From assembly GCA_030147945.1 (NCBI GenBank), contig JASBUL010000125.1, positions 25,828-89,827 on the forward strand: a stretch of 64,000 nt of DNA, read 5' to 3'. The notes under the pieces were generated by a model that saw only the letters and a program-made list of their open reading frames with translations, was not told where the DNA came from and did no database searches. Origin of the DNA: Oceanococcus sp. GTDB taxonomy: Bacteria > Pseudomonadota > Gammaproteobacteria > Nevskiales > Oceanococcaceae. Position numbers and translations under genes: made by a program. Shown here in pieces: positions 56,813 through 64,000 of the stretch (the stretch's first letter is position 1; each line of letters begins with the position of its first letter).

Positions 56813-59800
56813 ATGAATCTGACGCGCCTGTCGCTGTCCAATCCTGCTGCGGCTGCTGTGGTGGCCGTGCTCATTGCGGTGGCCGGTCTGGTCAGCCTGT
56901 ACAAGCTGCCGATTCAGCTGCTACCGGCTATCGATCAGCCGCAAATTTCAGTCTGGACTAACTGGCGTGGCGCCGCACCGGCCGACATGGAATCGGTGGT
57001 GATCGAGCAACAGGAACGGGTGCTGCGCGCCATTGCCGGGCTGGAGCGGGTAGAAAGTCAGATCAATCAGGGTAACGGCAACGTCAATCTGACTTTTGCC
57101 ATCGGCACCGATATGCAGCGGGCTTACCTCGACGTGATCAACCGTTTGCAGCAAGTGCCGCCGCTGCCTCGCGATGCGGATGGCCCCTGGGTCAATCTGG
57201 GTGGTTGGGATTTCTCCGGTGGCAATGCGGCCAGTCTGCTGGTGCGCACCCTGAGCGAGGATGATCCGCGTGACCCGGTCGAATTCCATGATGTGATCAA
57301 ACGCGAGGTCGAGCCCCGGCTGGGGCGTATACCTGGTGTGGCGCGGGTGGAGCTGAACAGCCACCGACCGCAGGAAGTGCGTGTCGAACTGGATGCCGAA
57401 AAAGCTGCGGCCATGGCGGTCGATCTGCCGGCCATTGTTAATGCGCTCAACAGTGCAAGCGATGTTTCGGGCGGGTTTGCCGATGTCGGACGGCGCCAGT
57501 ACACGGTGCGCTTTCTGGGCCAGGTCGCGGTGGAGCATCTGGGTGAACTGATTGTGGCTTACCGTGATGCACGGCCGGTGTATCTGCGCGATGTCGCCCG
57601 TGTCTCGGTGGCGCGCGAGGAAAGTCGCGGGTTCACCCTGCGCAACGGGTATCCGGCCTATTACATTCAGCTGGCCCGCGAGTCGGGTTCCAACACGGTG
57701 GCCATTCTGGATCAGGTCAATCGTGAGATCGGCGTGCTCAACGACGGTTTGTTGTCGGCCGAAGGGCTGGCCATCGAACTGTCCTACGATGCCTCCATCC
57801 ATATTCGGCGGGCCATCGCCCTGGTGCAGGGCAATCTGGTGCTTGGTGGCGTTCTGGCCACATTGATCCTGTTCGTATTTCTGCGTCAGTGGCGCTCGAC
57901 CGTGCTGGTCGGCTTGAGCATACCGATCTGTCTGTTCAGTGCGTTTGCCGCGTTGTATCTCACCGGGCGCAGTCTCAACGTGATTTCGCTGGCGGGCCTG
58001 GCGTTTGCCGTGGGCCTGGTGCTGGATGCATCCATCGTGGTGCTGGAGAACATCATCCGGCTACGCCAGCGCGGCGAAAATCTGGCGCGTGCGGTGGCTG
58101 CAGGGGCGAGCGAGGTGGCGCCTGCACTGTTCGCATCGACCGTGACCAGTATCGCGATTTTTCTGCCCATCCTGTTCATGCGCGGCCCGGAAGGTCAGCT
58201 GTTTGCCGATCTGGCGCTGACGCTTTCGATAGCAGTGAGCGTGTCCTTGGTTGCCGCCCTGACGGTGCTCCCGGTGGCTGCGGCCTGGATGCTGCGGACT
58301 GCGCCGGTCGACAAGGATCATCTGGAACCGTGGTGGACGCGCATCACCGCCTGGGCCATGCAACTGACCGCCCAAGCTTGGCAGCGTGGTCTGTGGGCGA
58401 TGCTGCTGATTGTCGGCGCGGCCGTGCTGACCTGGCGTTTGATGCCCTCGGCGGACTATCTGCCGCAGGCCCGTTCGGACAACGTCTGGGGCAACTTCTC
58501 GGTGCCGCCTGGTGCCTCGCAGCAGGCCATACGCGATGATCTGGGCGAGGTGGTCGCCGAGCGCCTCAAACCTTATCTGAGCGGGGACAAAAAGCCCCAG
58601 GTTGCCTACTACAACCTGTCGTCGTGGAACGGCGACTGGACCGGTCTGGCGCTGTATCCGAAGGAGCCCAAGGAAGCCGATGCGATGATGGCGGCGCTGC
58701 GCGAGGATGTGCTGTCGGGTTTGCCGGATACGCGTGTTTTCGTCAGCCCGGGCTCGCTGCTGAATTTTGCCGGTGGCGGCAATCGCCAGATCGACATGGA
58801 TATCCATGGCAGCGATCTTGATCGGCTGATGGCCGCGGCGCGGGCCGGTCAGGCACGCTTGAACGAGGTGATGCCAGGCGTGCCGGTCCAGCCCCGGCCG
58901 GACCTTGATCTGGCCGAACCCGAGTTGCTGGTGCGGCCGGATGACGTGCGTCTGGCCCGTGCGCAGATGAGCCGGGCGGCGCTGGGCAGCGTGGTGCGCA
59001 GCTACACCGATGGCTTGTACGTTGGTGAGTATTTCAATGGCAACGAGCGCATGAACATCATCCTGCGTTCGCCGCCGTGGGCGAGTCCGGAAGCACTGGC
59101 GGAGATGCCGGTGGCAACGCCCGGTGCCGGGGTTCAGCGTCTCGGTCAGTTGGCGCAGTTCCAGCGCAGCGTCGGTCCCAGCGAACTGCGCCGCATCGAT
59201 GGTCAACGCACGGTCACGCTGCGCATTTTTCCTCCTGACGAACAAACACTGGAGGATGTGATCGAGCAGCTGCGGCGGGAGGTTCAGCCGGCCATCATGG
59301 AGGTTCTGGCGGGTGACGGTGGGGTGAATTTTCGCGGCAGCGCCGATGGTCTGGAGCAGGCCCTGATGGCGATGGGACTGAACCTGCTCTACGCCTTGCT
59401 GATTCTGCTGCTCATCCTGACGGCCATGTTCCGCTCGCTGCGTGATGCTGTGCTGGTTGTGGCGGTGATGCCACTGGCCTTTGCCGGCGGTGTGCTGGCG
59501 CTGTCGTTGCTCAATCTGTTTTCCTACCAGTCGATGGACCTTCTGACCATGAGCGGCTTCGTGATCCTGCTCGGGCTGGTGGTCAACAACTCGATACTGC
59601 TGGTGGATCGCACCCGCAGTGCCGAGCGCGAAGGCATGGCGCGCGGGCACGCCGTGGCGCTGGCGGTGCGCGAGCGCACCCGGCCGATCTACATGAGCAC
59701 GCTGACCAGCATCTTCGGCATGTTGCCACTGATGCTGGTGCCTGGAACCGGCGCCGAGATTTATCGCGGGCTGGCCACCATTATCGTTGGTGGTCTGAGT

Positions 59801-59902
59801 GTTTCCGCGCTGTTTACACTGCTGCTGATGCCGGCGTTGCTGCGCATGGGGCAGCGTCACGACGAGCATCCCATAACAATGACAACGGAGACTTCGCGGT
59901 GA
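56813..59902 (+). CDS. RND efflux transporter permease subunit
   Basis: The 1029-residue inner-membrane protein has the 12-segment RND layout, with the first segment at residues 10-28 and large periplasmic loops. NPAAAAVVAVLIAVAGLVSLYKLPIQLLPAIDQPQISV is the usual RND opening. In segment 4 the proton-relay region reads GLVLDASIVVLENI, with D405 followed by Ala where AcrB has Asp-Asp. Metal-type RND pumps also have a single Asp here, so loss of function is not implied. GGGGAGA precedes the ATG. The adaptor gene follows by one-base overlap. No outer-membrane channel gene is adjacent. The substrate is unknown. Confidence 0.93.
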   Translation: MNLTRLSLSNPAAAAVVAVLIAVAGLVSLYKLPIQLLPAIDQPQISVWTNWRGAAPADMESVVIEQQERVLRAIAGLERVESQINQGNGNVNLTFAIGTDMQRAYLDVINRLQQVPPLPRDADGPWVNLGGWDFSGGNAASLLVRTLSEDDPRDPVEFHDVIKREVEPRLGRIPGVARVELNSHRPQEVRVELDAEKAAAMAVDLPAIVNALNSASDVSGGFADVGRRQYTVRFLGQVAVEHLGELIVAYRDARPVYLRDVARVSVAREESRGFTLRNGYPAYYIQLARESGSNTVAILDQVNREIGVLNDGLLSAEGLAIELSYDASIHIRRAIALVQGNLVLGGVLATLILFVFLRQWRSTVLVGLSIPICLFSAFAALYLTGRSLNVISLAGLAFAVGLVLDASIVVLENIIRLRQRGENLARAVAAGASEVAPALFASTVTSIAIFLPILFMRGPEGQLFADLALTLSIAVSVSLVAALTVLPVAAAWMLRTAPVDKDHLEPWWTRITAWAMQLTAQAWQRGLWAMLLIVGAAVLTWRLMPSADYLPQARSDNVWGNFSVPPGASQQAIRDDLGEVVAERLKPYLSGDKKPQVAYYNLSSWNGDWTGLALYPKEPKEADAMMAALREDVLSGLPDTRVFVSPGSLLNFAGGGNRQIDMDIHGSDLDRLMAAARAGQARLNEVMPGVPVQPRPDLDLAEPELLVRPDDVRLARAQMSRAALGSVVRSYTDGLYVGEYFNGNERMNIILRSPPWASPEALAEMPVATPGAGVQRLGQLAQFQRSVGPSELRRIDGQRTVTLRIFPPDEQTLEDVIEQLRREVQPAIMEVLAGDGGVNFRGSADGLEQALMAMGLNLLYALLILLLILTAMFRSLRDAVLVVAVMPLAFAGGVLALSLLNLFSYQSMDLLTMSGFVILLGLVVNNSILLVDRTRSAEREGMARGHAVALAVRERTRPIYMSTLTSIFGMLPLMLVPGTGAEIYRGLATIIVGGLSVSALFTLLLMPALLRMGQRHDEHPITMTTETSR

Positions 59903-60993
59903 TGATCAACAGCAAACTGAACCTGCTGATGTTGGCCGTGCTGACGCTGAGCGGGCTGCCCTCCGCATACGCCGCCGAAATGCCGGTGGCCCCGGTGGTG
60001 GTCGATCATGTTCGGCAGGACAGCGCGCAGGCGGGGCAGAGTGCCACGGCCACGGTCCACAGTCGTCAGGAGCTGCGGGTGCGCGCCGGCGTTGCGGGTC
60101 GTCTGGAATGGGTGCGTGAAGCGGGAGAGCGGGTCGCCCGTGGTGATGCGCTGGCGCGCATTGATGTGGTGCCGTTGACCTTGCAGCGGGAGGAACAGCT
60201 GGCGCGTATCCACCGCAACGAGGTGCAGCTGGCCAACCTGGCCTCACGTCTGGCCCGGTTTTCCGAGTTGCAGGCCAGCAACTACTACAGCGTGGTCGAG
60301 CTGGACGATTTGCGCGCGCAGCGTGACCTGGCCAAAGCAGACCTGGAGATTGCCCGGGTCCAGGTCAGGCAACTTGATGACCAGATCGCCCGCGCCACCG
60401 TGGTGGCGCCATTCGAAGGTCTGGTGACCGAGCAATTCCGCTATCCCGGCGAGGAAGTGGCGCGCGGTGAAGATCTGGCCCAGGTATTCAACGTCGGCGA
60501 TATCGAGTTGCGTGCGGTCTTGCCGCTGGACTGGTTGCCAGGGCTTGCTGTTGGTGATGTGCTGGAGGTCCGGCGTGGTGCCGAAGCTGCTGTGCTGGGC
60601 ACCATTCGCCGCCTGATTCCCAACGCCGATGCGCGTTCGCAGACCTTCGAGGCACGGGTCGATCTGCCGGCCTCGGTGCAGCCGTCCTGGGTGGTCGGCC
60701 AGCTTGCTGCGGTGCGTCTGCCCGCGGCCTTGATGGCACGGGCCCTGATGGTGCCGCGTGATGCGTTGGTGCTGCGCCGCGATGCGACCTACGTGTTCCA
60801 CATTGATGACAGTGAGCACGCCCAGCGTGTACCGGTCGAGTTGGGCGCAGGGCGGGGAGAGTGGATCGTGGTCAGTGGCGCTTTGAGTGAAGGCGACCGG
60901 GTCGTGGTGCGCGGCGCCGAACGGCTGGCCCCGGGCCAACTGGTTGAGGTCGTGCGGGATCTGGCCAACAGCCCCGCTGGCGCAACCTCCTAG
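59902..60993 (+). CDS. RND efflux periplasmic adaptor subunit
   Basis: The 363-residue protein has a signal peptide (LLMLAVLTLSGLPSAYAA). The membrane-fusion order follows: a lipoyl half-motif (RVRAGVAGRLEWVREAGERVARGDALARID), a coiled-coil hairpin with LARIHRNEVQLANLASRLARFSEL, the second lipoyl half (ATVVAPFEGLVTEQFRYPGEEVARGEDLAQV), then beta-barrel and membrane-proximal parts. The ATG at 59902 shares a base with the permease stop; a GTG one codon earlier is possible. Permease-before-adaptor order is the reverse of the common arrangement. The stop overlaps the convergent DUF1232 gene in CTAG. Confidence 0.92.
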   Translation: MINSKLNLLMLAVLTLSGLPSAYAAEMPVAPVVVDHVRQDSAQAGQSATATVHSRQELRVRAGVAGRLEWVREAGERVARGDALARIDVVPLTLQREEQLARIHRNEVQLANLASRLARFSELQASNYYSVVELDDLRAQRDLAKADLEIARVQVRQLDDQIARATVVAPFEGLVTEQFRYPGEEVARGEDLAQVFNVGDIELRAVLPLDWLPGLAVGDVLEVRRGAEAAVLGTIRRLIPNADARSQTFEARVDLPASVQPSWVVGQLAAVRLPAALMARALMVPRDALVLRRDATYVFHIDDSEHAQRVPVELGAGRGEWIVVSGALSEGDRVVVRGAERLAPGQLVEVVRDLANSPAGATS

Positions 60994-61820
60994 TTGAGGG
61001 CGAGGTGGGCGCAGGCCAGCCCGACAAAGGCGACCAGTGGCAGACTGACCGCCAGGATATGCCGCCAGCGCCCGACTTTGGCCCCGATGATCTTCGGCAG
61101 CTTGTCCTGCCAGCGTTGATCAAGGCTGCGGTACTGGCGTAGAAACACGGCTGCCACGCTGATGTTCCAGGCCAGCACCAGCAGGCTGGTGACGCCAACG
61201 TAAGCCAGCCAGTCGCGGGTGTAGCCACCACTGATCAGGCTGATGGCCAGAGACAGTGCCGCCGCCGTGGTGGTGCCCCACAGCCCGATGACCACCGCGG
61301 TGACGTATTTCTGTACGGCATCTTCTGCAGCGCGGTCGAGTTTTTCGAGCAATTCGTCGGTGCGCTCGTCGACAACCTCGTTCAGCGCGTTGCGTCCTTT
61401 GTCGACCAGCTGATCGGTTGCCTGGTCGATGGCCTGGTCCTTGAAACGTGTCACGCTGGGTACGATCTGACTGAGTATCCAGCCGAGTACGGCGACGTCA
61501 TCGACATAGCCCAGCAGCGGGATCACATCGGTGACAGCATCAACCGGCGAGATGAAGTAGAGCAGGCCGGCGGTAAGATACAGAACCTGCTTCTTGCTCA
61601 GCTGGCTGCGGTTTTTCCACAGTTGTGCGGCTTGCCCGGAAAGCTCGCGCAGCCGCCGCATCACATCCGAATTGCCCTTGAGGCCGGACATCTTGTCGCC
61701 CAGTTCCTGTTCGACCTCGATTTCCGCAGCTTTGCTGCCGGCCTTGTTGAGAAAGCGCTGATCGAACACGCGCTGTGCGTGGTGCAGCGTTTTTTCAGCC
61801 TCGTGGTGGTCGTCGGTCAT
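60990..61820 (-). CDS. YkvA-like DUF1232 membrane protein
   Basis: The 276-residue protein contains a DUF1232 core, LSKKQVLYLTAGLLYFISPVDAVTDVIPLLGYVDDVAVLGW, near residues 85-125. The motif SPxDxxPDxxPxxGxxDD is recognisable though one Pro differs. This is followed by an Asp/Glu-rich stretch and two or three C-terminal hydrophobic segments (LSLAISLISGG, VTSLLVLAWNISVAAVFL, ILAVSLPLVAFVGLACAHL). The function of the family is unknown. The ATG at 61820 is preceded by a 9-bp hairpin and no clear ribosome-binding site. It lies 29 nt after the NTF2-fold gene on the same strand. Confidence 0.85.
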   Translation of the reverse strand: MTDDHHEAEKTLHHAQRVFDQRFLNKAGSKAAEIEVEQELGDKMSGLKGNSDVMRRLRELSGQAAQLWKNRSQLSKKQVLYLTAGLLYFISPVDAVTDVIPLLGYVDDVAVLGWILSQIVPSVTRFKDQAIDQATDQLVDKGRNALNEVVDERTDELLEKLDRAAEDAVQKYVTAVVIGLWGTTTAAALSLAISLISGGYTRDWLAYVGVTSLLVLAWNISVAAVFLRQYRSLDQRWQDKLPKIIGAKVGRWRHILAVSLPLVAFVGLACAHLALN

Positions 61821-61825
61821 GCGGA

Positions 61826-61848
61826 GCAGGGGCAATGAGTGCCCCTGC
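61826..61848 (-). promoter_or_regulatory. Hairpin in front of the DUF1232 start codon
   Basis: On the transcribed strand GCAGGGGCA and TGCCCCTGC form a perfect nine-pair stem with a five-base loop (61826-61834 with 61840-61848). It begins just after the NTF2-fold gene's stop and ends 5 nt before the DUF1232 ATG. The only purine-rich sequence, GCAGGGG, is locked in the stem, so initiation may depend on unfolding or on upstream translation. Confidence 0.6.
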
Positions 61849-61849
61849 A

Positions 61850-62656
61850 TTATGCCGTGTCGCGGTAGATCGTGAGTGCGGAAATCTGTGACGAACTGTG
61901 GGCGAAGTCGAAAACCGCGACCATGCGCTGCTCTTGCTGGAAGAGCGTGAGTACAACCTGGCGGCCGCCGGCAATGACCTTGCTCCAGCGGATGTCGCTC
62001 AGCTGCGTGCACAGGGCATCCAGGGCTACGGTCTGATCGGCCAGCTGTATGGGCGCATTGGTCTCGACCAGCTGGCGCGCGAGGGTTGTCTGGCCGGCGC
62101 TCAGCGCGTTGAGGAATTGTTCTGCACAGCGCTTGGCTGATGCGCCAACGCCCACAAAGGCGCGTGAGAAGCCCAGCGCGCCGCTCAGACCCTGCTGGCG
62201 CAACATGTTGCCGCTCAGGGCCAGCAGCGCGCTGAGGCCGGTTCTCAAACCCTGACTGAAGACCTGCCGCGTGATCATCGGCAGCAGTTCCCAATGCGCG
62301 TACAGACGCCGGACGCGCGGGCGGCCGTCGCTCCCGGCGACGATTTCATAGCGGATGTACAGCGGCACGCCAACCGTGAGCGCTGTACCGCCCATGTGGG
62401 TGACGATCACCAGATCACGTACCACGGTCTGACCGCATACGATGTCGTGATCGACGTCGAAGCGGATCTGGTTGGGCGCGATGAACGTGTCGTAAAAACG
62501 CGCCAGCGCGGCGGGACCGGCATGCCCACGCGAGCCGACCGGATCATGGACCTCGGCGTCATCCGCGAACAGGCCCAGCCAAGTCGATTTGTCGTGGGCG
62601 GCAACAGCGCGGGGGGAGGCCTGGGCTGTGTCGAGCAGCTCCGCTCTAGAGAACAT
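61850..62656 (-). CDS. SnoaL/NTF2-fold protein, possibly two-domain
   Basis: The 268-residue protein has an N-terminal SnoaL/ketosteroid-isomerase-like domain: AHDKSTWLGLFADDAEVHDPVGSRGHAGPAALARFYDTFI at residues 20-60, then strands to about 125. After a hydrophobic stretch (residues 130-160), a second part (SAKRCAEQFLNALSAGQTTLARQLVETNAP) looks like another NTF2-like half. The fold is used for steroid isomerases, cyclases and ligand-binding proteins, so no reaction can be assigned. Its start overlaps the stop of a steroid-reductase-like gene by 11 nt. Confidence 0.8.
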   Translation of the reverse strand: MFSRAELLDTAQASPRAVAAHDKSTWLGLFADDAEVHDPVGSRGHAGPAALARFYDTFIAPNQIRFDVDHDIVCGQTVVRDLVIVTHMGGTALTVGVPLYIRYEIVAGSDGRPRVRRLYAHWELLPMITRQVFSQGLRTGLSALLALSGNMLRQQGLSGALGFSRAFVGVGASAKRCAEQFLNALSAGQTTLARQLVETNAPIQLADQTVALDALCTQLSDIRWSKVIAGGRQVVLTLFQQEQRMVAVFDFAHSSSQISALTIYRDTA

Positions 62657-63446
62657 AGGGAAAGATCGCTTTGCGGTTCTGCGGATAGTCCGGGAATTTT
62701 TCGTTGTACCAGCGCTGCGTGGCGATTGCGCGAGGGATCAGGTTGCCTGCCGAAATCAGCAGGATCACCAGTCCAGGCAAGCCCCAGGTCATGATCGAAA
62801 AGCCGGTCCAGGCGGTCAGCTCGCCGAGATAGGTCGGGCTGGAGACAAAACGATAGCCACCGCCGTAGGGGATTTTGTAGTCGGGCTCGGTGCCAGCCGA
62901 CAGCTTGGCGGGATCGCGTAGATTGCGCACCACCCATTCCGAGTGGAGGATCAGGGCAAAGCCGCAGTAATACACCACCAGGCCGAGCCAGAACCGTGGA
63001 TCGGACAGCCAGTCGCGGGTCAGGTGGGGCGCGAATTCATTGAACCAGGTCGCGTTCATGTAGCCGTGGATTGCGGTTACGAACATGCCCGACAGCACGA
63101 TGCTGATGCTGAACGTACTTTTGCGCCCGGGCGCCACGCGGATGGACAACGGGAAGAACCAGCCGCGGTTGGCGTAATGAATCAACCACACGGCTGCCAG
63201 AATCATGGGCACCAGCTCGGTGGTGCGAGGGCCTTGCAGATAGAACCACAGGAACACCACGGTTGCCGGAATTTCCATCAGCCACCAGCCAAACTTGGGA
63301 TTCAGCGCCATGCCCCATTTGTCGGTGCCGAAGCGTCCGTAGGGTGTTTGCGGCATGAACGCACCGCCGATAATGGTCAGCGCCGCAAAAACGAATCCGA
63401 TGGTCAGGACAGTGTCGAAGGTGGTGTTACCGGTGTACCAGTTCAT
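62646..63446 (-). CDS. 3-oxo-5-alpha-steroid 4-dehydrogenase (SRD5A)-like membrane enzyme
   Basis: The 266-residue protein has about six hydrophobic segments and the C-terminal domain of steroid 5-alpha-reductases: IPYGGGYRFVSSPTYLGELTAWTGF at about residues 193-217, then ATQRWYNEKFPDYPQNRKAIFPYVL. That C-terminal block is close to the SRD5A/polyprenol reductase/enoyl reductase superfamily, which reduces a C=C next to a carbonyl with NADPH. The true substrate could be a steroid, polyprenol or fatty acyl chain. The ATG is at 63446. The preceding 149 nt hold its presumed promoter, which I could not define, and the terminator of the next gene. Confidence 0.88.
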   Translation of the reverse strand: MNWYTGNTTFDTVLTIGFVFAALTIIGGAFMPQTPYGRFGTDKWGMALNPKFGWWLMEIPATVVFLWFYLQGPRTTELVPMILAAVWLIHYANRGWFFPLSIRVAPGRKSTFSISIVLSGMFVTAIHGYMNATWFNEFAPHLTRDWLSDPRFWLGLVVYYCGFALILHSEWVVRNLRDPAKLSAGTEPDYKIPYGGGYRFVSSPTYLGELTAWTGFSIMTWGLPGLVILLISAGNLIPRAIATQRWYNEKFPDYPQNRKAIFPYVL

Positions 63447-63550
63447 AGCGTTGCGGACATCGTGGTCCGGCCAGTGAGTAGGGCCTCAATGTGGCGGGAA
63501 ATCGTCACCTCAACTTCCCGCATTTAAGGTAGGTTCCTTTCGTTCAGGCA

Positions 63551-63581
63551 AAAAAAAAGCCCCGGAGACCGGGGCTTTTTT
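63551..63581 (-). terminator. Intrinsic terminator of the OmpA-family gene
   Basis: GCCCCGG (63559-63565) and CCGGGGC (63569-63575) pair around a three-base loop. A-run 63551-63558 becomes a T-run on the minus strand, which is right for the OmpA-family gene ending at 63596. A T-run on the plus side also exists, so it may work both ways. Confidence 0.9.
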
Positions 63582-63595
63582 AAACAGGTGTCGAC

Positions 63596-64000
63596 TTACT
63601 GACGCAGCAAGTTGATTTCGACGCGGCGGTTCTTGGCGCGACCGATTTCAGTGTCGTCAGAAGCTGCCGGGCGGGTTTCACCGTAAGCGCGCTGACGCAC
63701 CTGGCTGGCACCCACGCCCTTGCTCACGAGGTAGTTGGCAACCGAGGCCGCACGGCGCTCGGACAGGCCCATGTTGTATTCCTCAGTACCGGTCGCATCA
63801 GCGTGGCCATTGGCAATCGCAACCACGAAGTTGCGGTTGGTCAGGTTGGCGGCAACACGATCCAGAGCGGCTTTGGCAGCCGAGTTCAGCTCGGAGGAGT
63901 CAAAGGCGAAGTAGATCACCACGGTTTCCGGAGCCGGGGCAGCAGCCGGAGCCGGTGCCGGAGCGGGCTCGGCCGGAGCCGGTGCCGGAGCAGCCGGAGC
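63596..64000 (-). CDS. OmpA-family peptidoglycan-binding protein (3' part, gene cut by the window edge)
   Basis: Only the last 134 residues are present; the 5' end lies beyond position 64000. The visible part starts with a Pro/Ala-rich hinge, then the OmpA C-terminal domain: VIYFAFDSSELNSAAKAALDRVAANL, GHADATGTEEYN and LSERRAASVANYLVSKGV. The residues known to bind meso-DAP in the family, D in TGTEEYN...LSERR and R, are consistent. The C-terminus is RRVEINLLRQ. It is probably an outer-membrane or lipoprotein tether to the cell wall. A 20-bp repeat encodes part of the hinge. The first ATG in frame near 63922 is internal and not the start. Confidence 0.9.
   Translation of the reverse strand, partial: APAAPAPAPAEPAPAPAPAAAPAPETVVIYFAFDSSELNSAAKAALDRVAANLTNRNFVVAIANGHADATGTEEYNMGLSERRAASVANYLVSKGVGASQVRQRAYGETRPAASDDTEIGRAKNRRVEINLLRQ
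63945..63991. repeat. Tandem-type DNA repeat in the OmpA hinge
   Basis: An identical 20-bp GC-rich sequence occurs at 63945-63964 and 63972-63991, an offset of 27 bp or nine codons. It encodes Ala/Pro runs in the hinge of the OmpA-family protein. The array may continue outside the window and could change length in frame by slippage. Confidence 0.75.

Noticed and set aside
58061..59869. A 602-codon open frame opposite the RND permease
   Set aside because: Antisense shadow with Gln/His/Arg-rich low-complexity composition and no family features.

Overview
The window is a GC-rich bacterial chromosome segment with almost no non-coding DNA and many 1-4 nt start/stop overlaps. The conserved order map / rpsB-tsf-pyrH-frr-uppS-cdsA-dxr-rseP-bamA-ompH-lpxD-fabZ-lpxA-lpxB-rnhB-dnaE-accA-tilS-pyrG-kdsA-eno-ftsB-ispD-ispF, followed by surE-pcm-yqaA-nlpD, together with lipid A, BAM and NlpD genes, points to a gammaproteobacterium. 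The accessory genes (DesA3-like desaturase with its reductase, large di-haem cytochrome, Baeyer-Villiger-type monooxygenase, 5-alpha-steroid-reductase-like protein) recall lipid- and hydrocarbon-using lineages such as Nevskiales/Salinisphaerales. That placement is inference. I saw no tRNA, rRNA, CRISPR array, insertion sequence, prophage or clearly broken gene.

Layout. (1) 0.1-5.0 kb: persulfide dioxygenase, SulP anion transporter and DUF2333 protein as one overlapping unit, then an AGCS-type amino acid symporter. (2) 5.0-11.7 kb: class I aldolase, a bidirectional terminator, then dapE-dapD-glnD-map on the minus strand with 4-nt overlaps. (3) 11.7-37.3 kb: the housekeeping run for translation (rpsB, tsf, frr), isoprenoid and undecaprenyl synthesis (uppS, dxr, ispD, ispF), envelope assembly (cdsA, rseP, bamA, ompH), lipid A/KDO (lpxD, lpxA, lpxB, kdsA), replication (rnhB, dnaE), fatty acid synthesis (fabZ, accA), tRNA modification (tilS), nucleotides (pyrH, pyrG), glycolysis (eno) and division (ftsB). 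(4) 37.3-46.1 kb: SMR protein, surE-pcm-yqaA-nlpD without the usual rpoS neighbour, then alaC-hom-thrC and recJ.

(5) 46.1-56.7 kb is the accessory part. A minus-strand set (TetR regulator, ferredoxin reductase, fatty acid desaturase, MerR regulator) faces a plus-strand set (di-haem c-type lipoprotein resembling RoxA/RoxB rubber oxygenases, BVMO-type flavoprotein, epoxide-hydrolase-like protein, amidase, Dabb lipoprotein). Two control regions stand out: three overlapping TATACA/TGTATA operators inside the reductase promoter, and a 52-bp concentric palindrome around the BVMO promoter. Together they suggest regulated oxidative chemistry on hydrophobic substrates, possibly isoprenoids or long-chain lipids. 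The substrate is unproven.

(6) 56.8-64.0 kb: RND permease and adaptor, then on the minus strand a 5-alpha-reductase-like enzyme, an NTF2/SnoaL-fold protein and a YkvA-type DUF1232 membrane protein, and the 3' part of an OmpA-family gene cut by the window edge.
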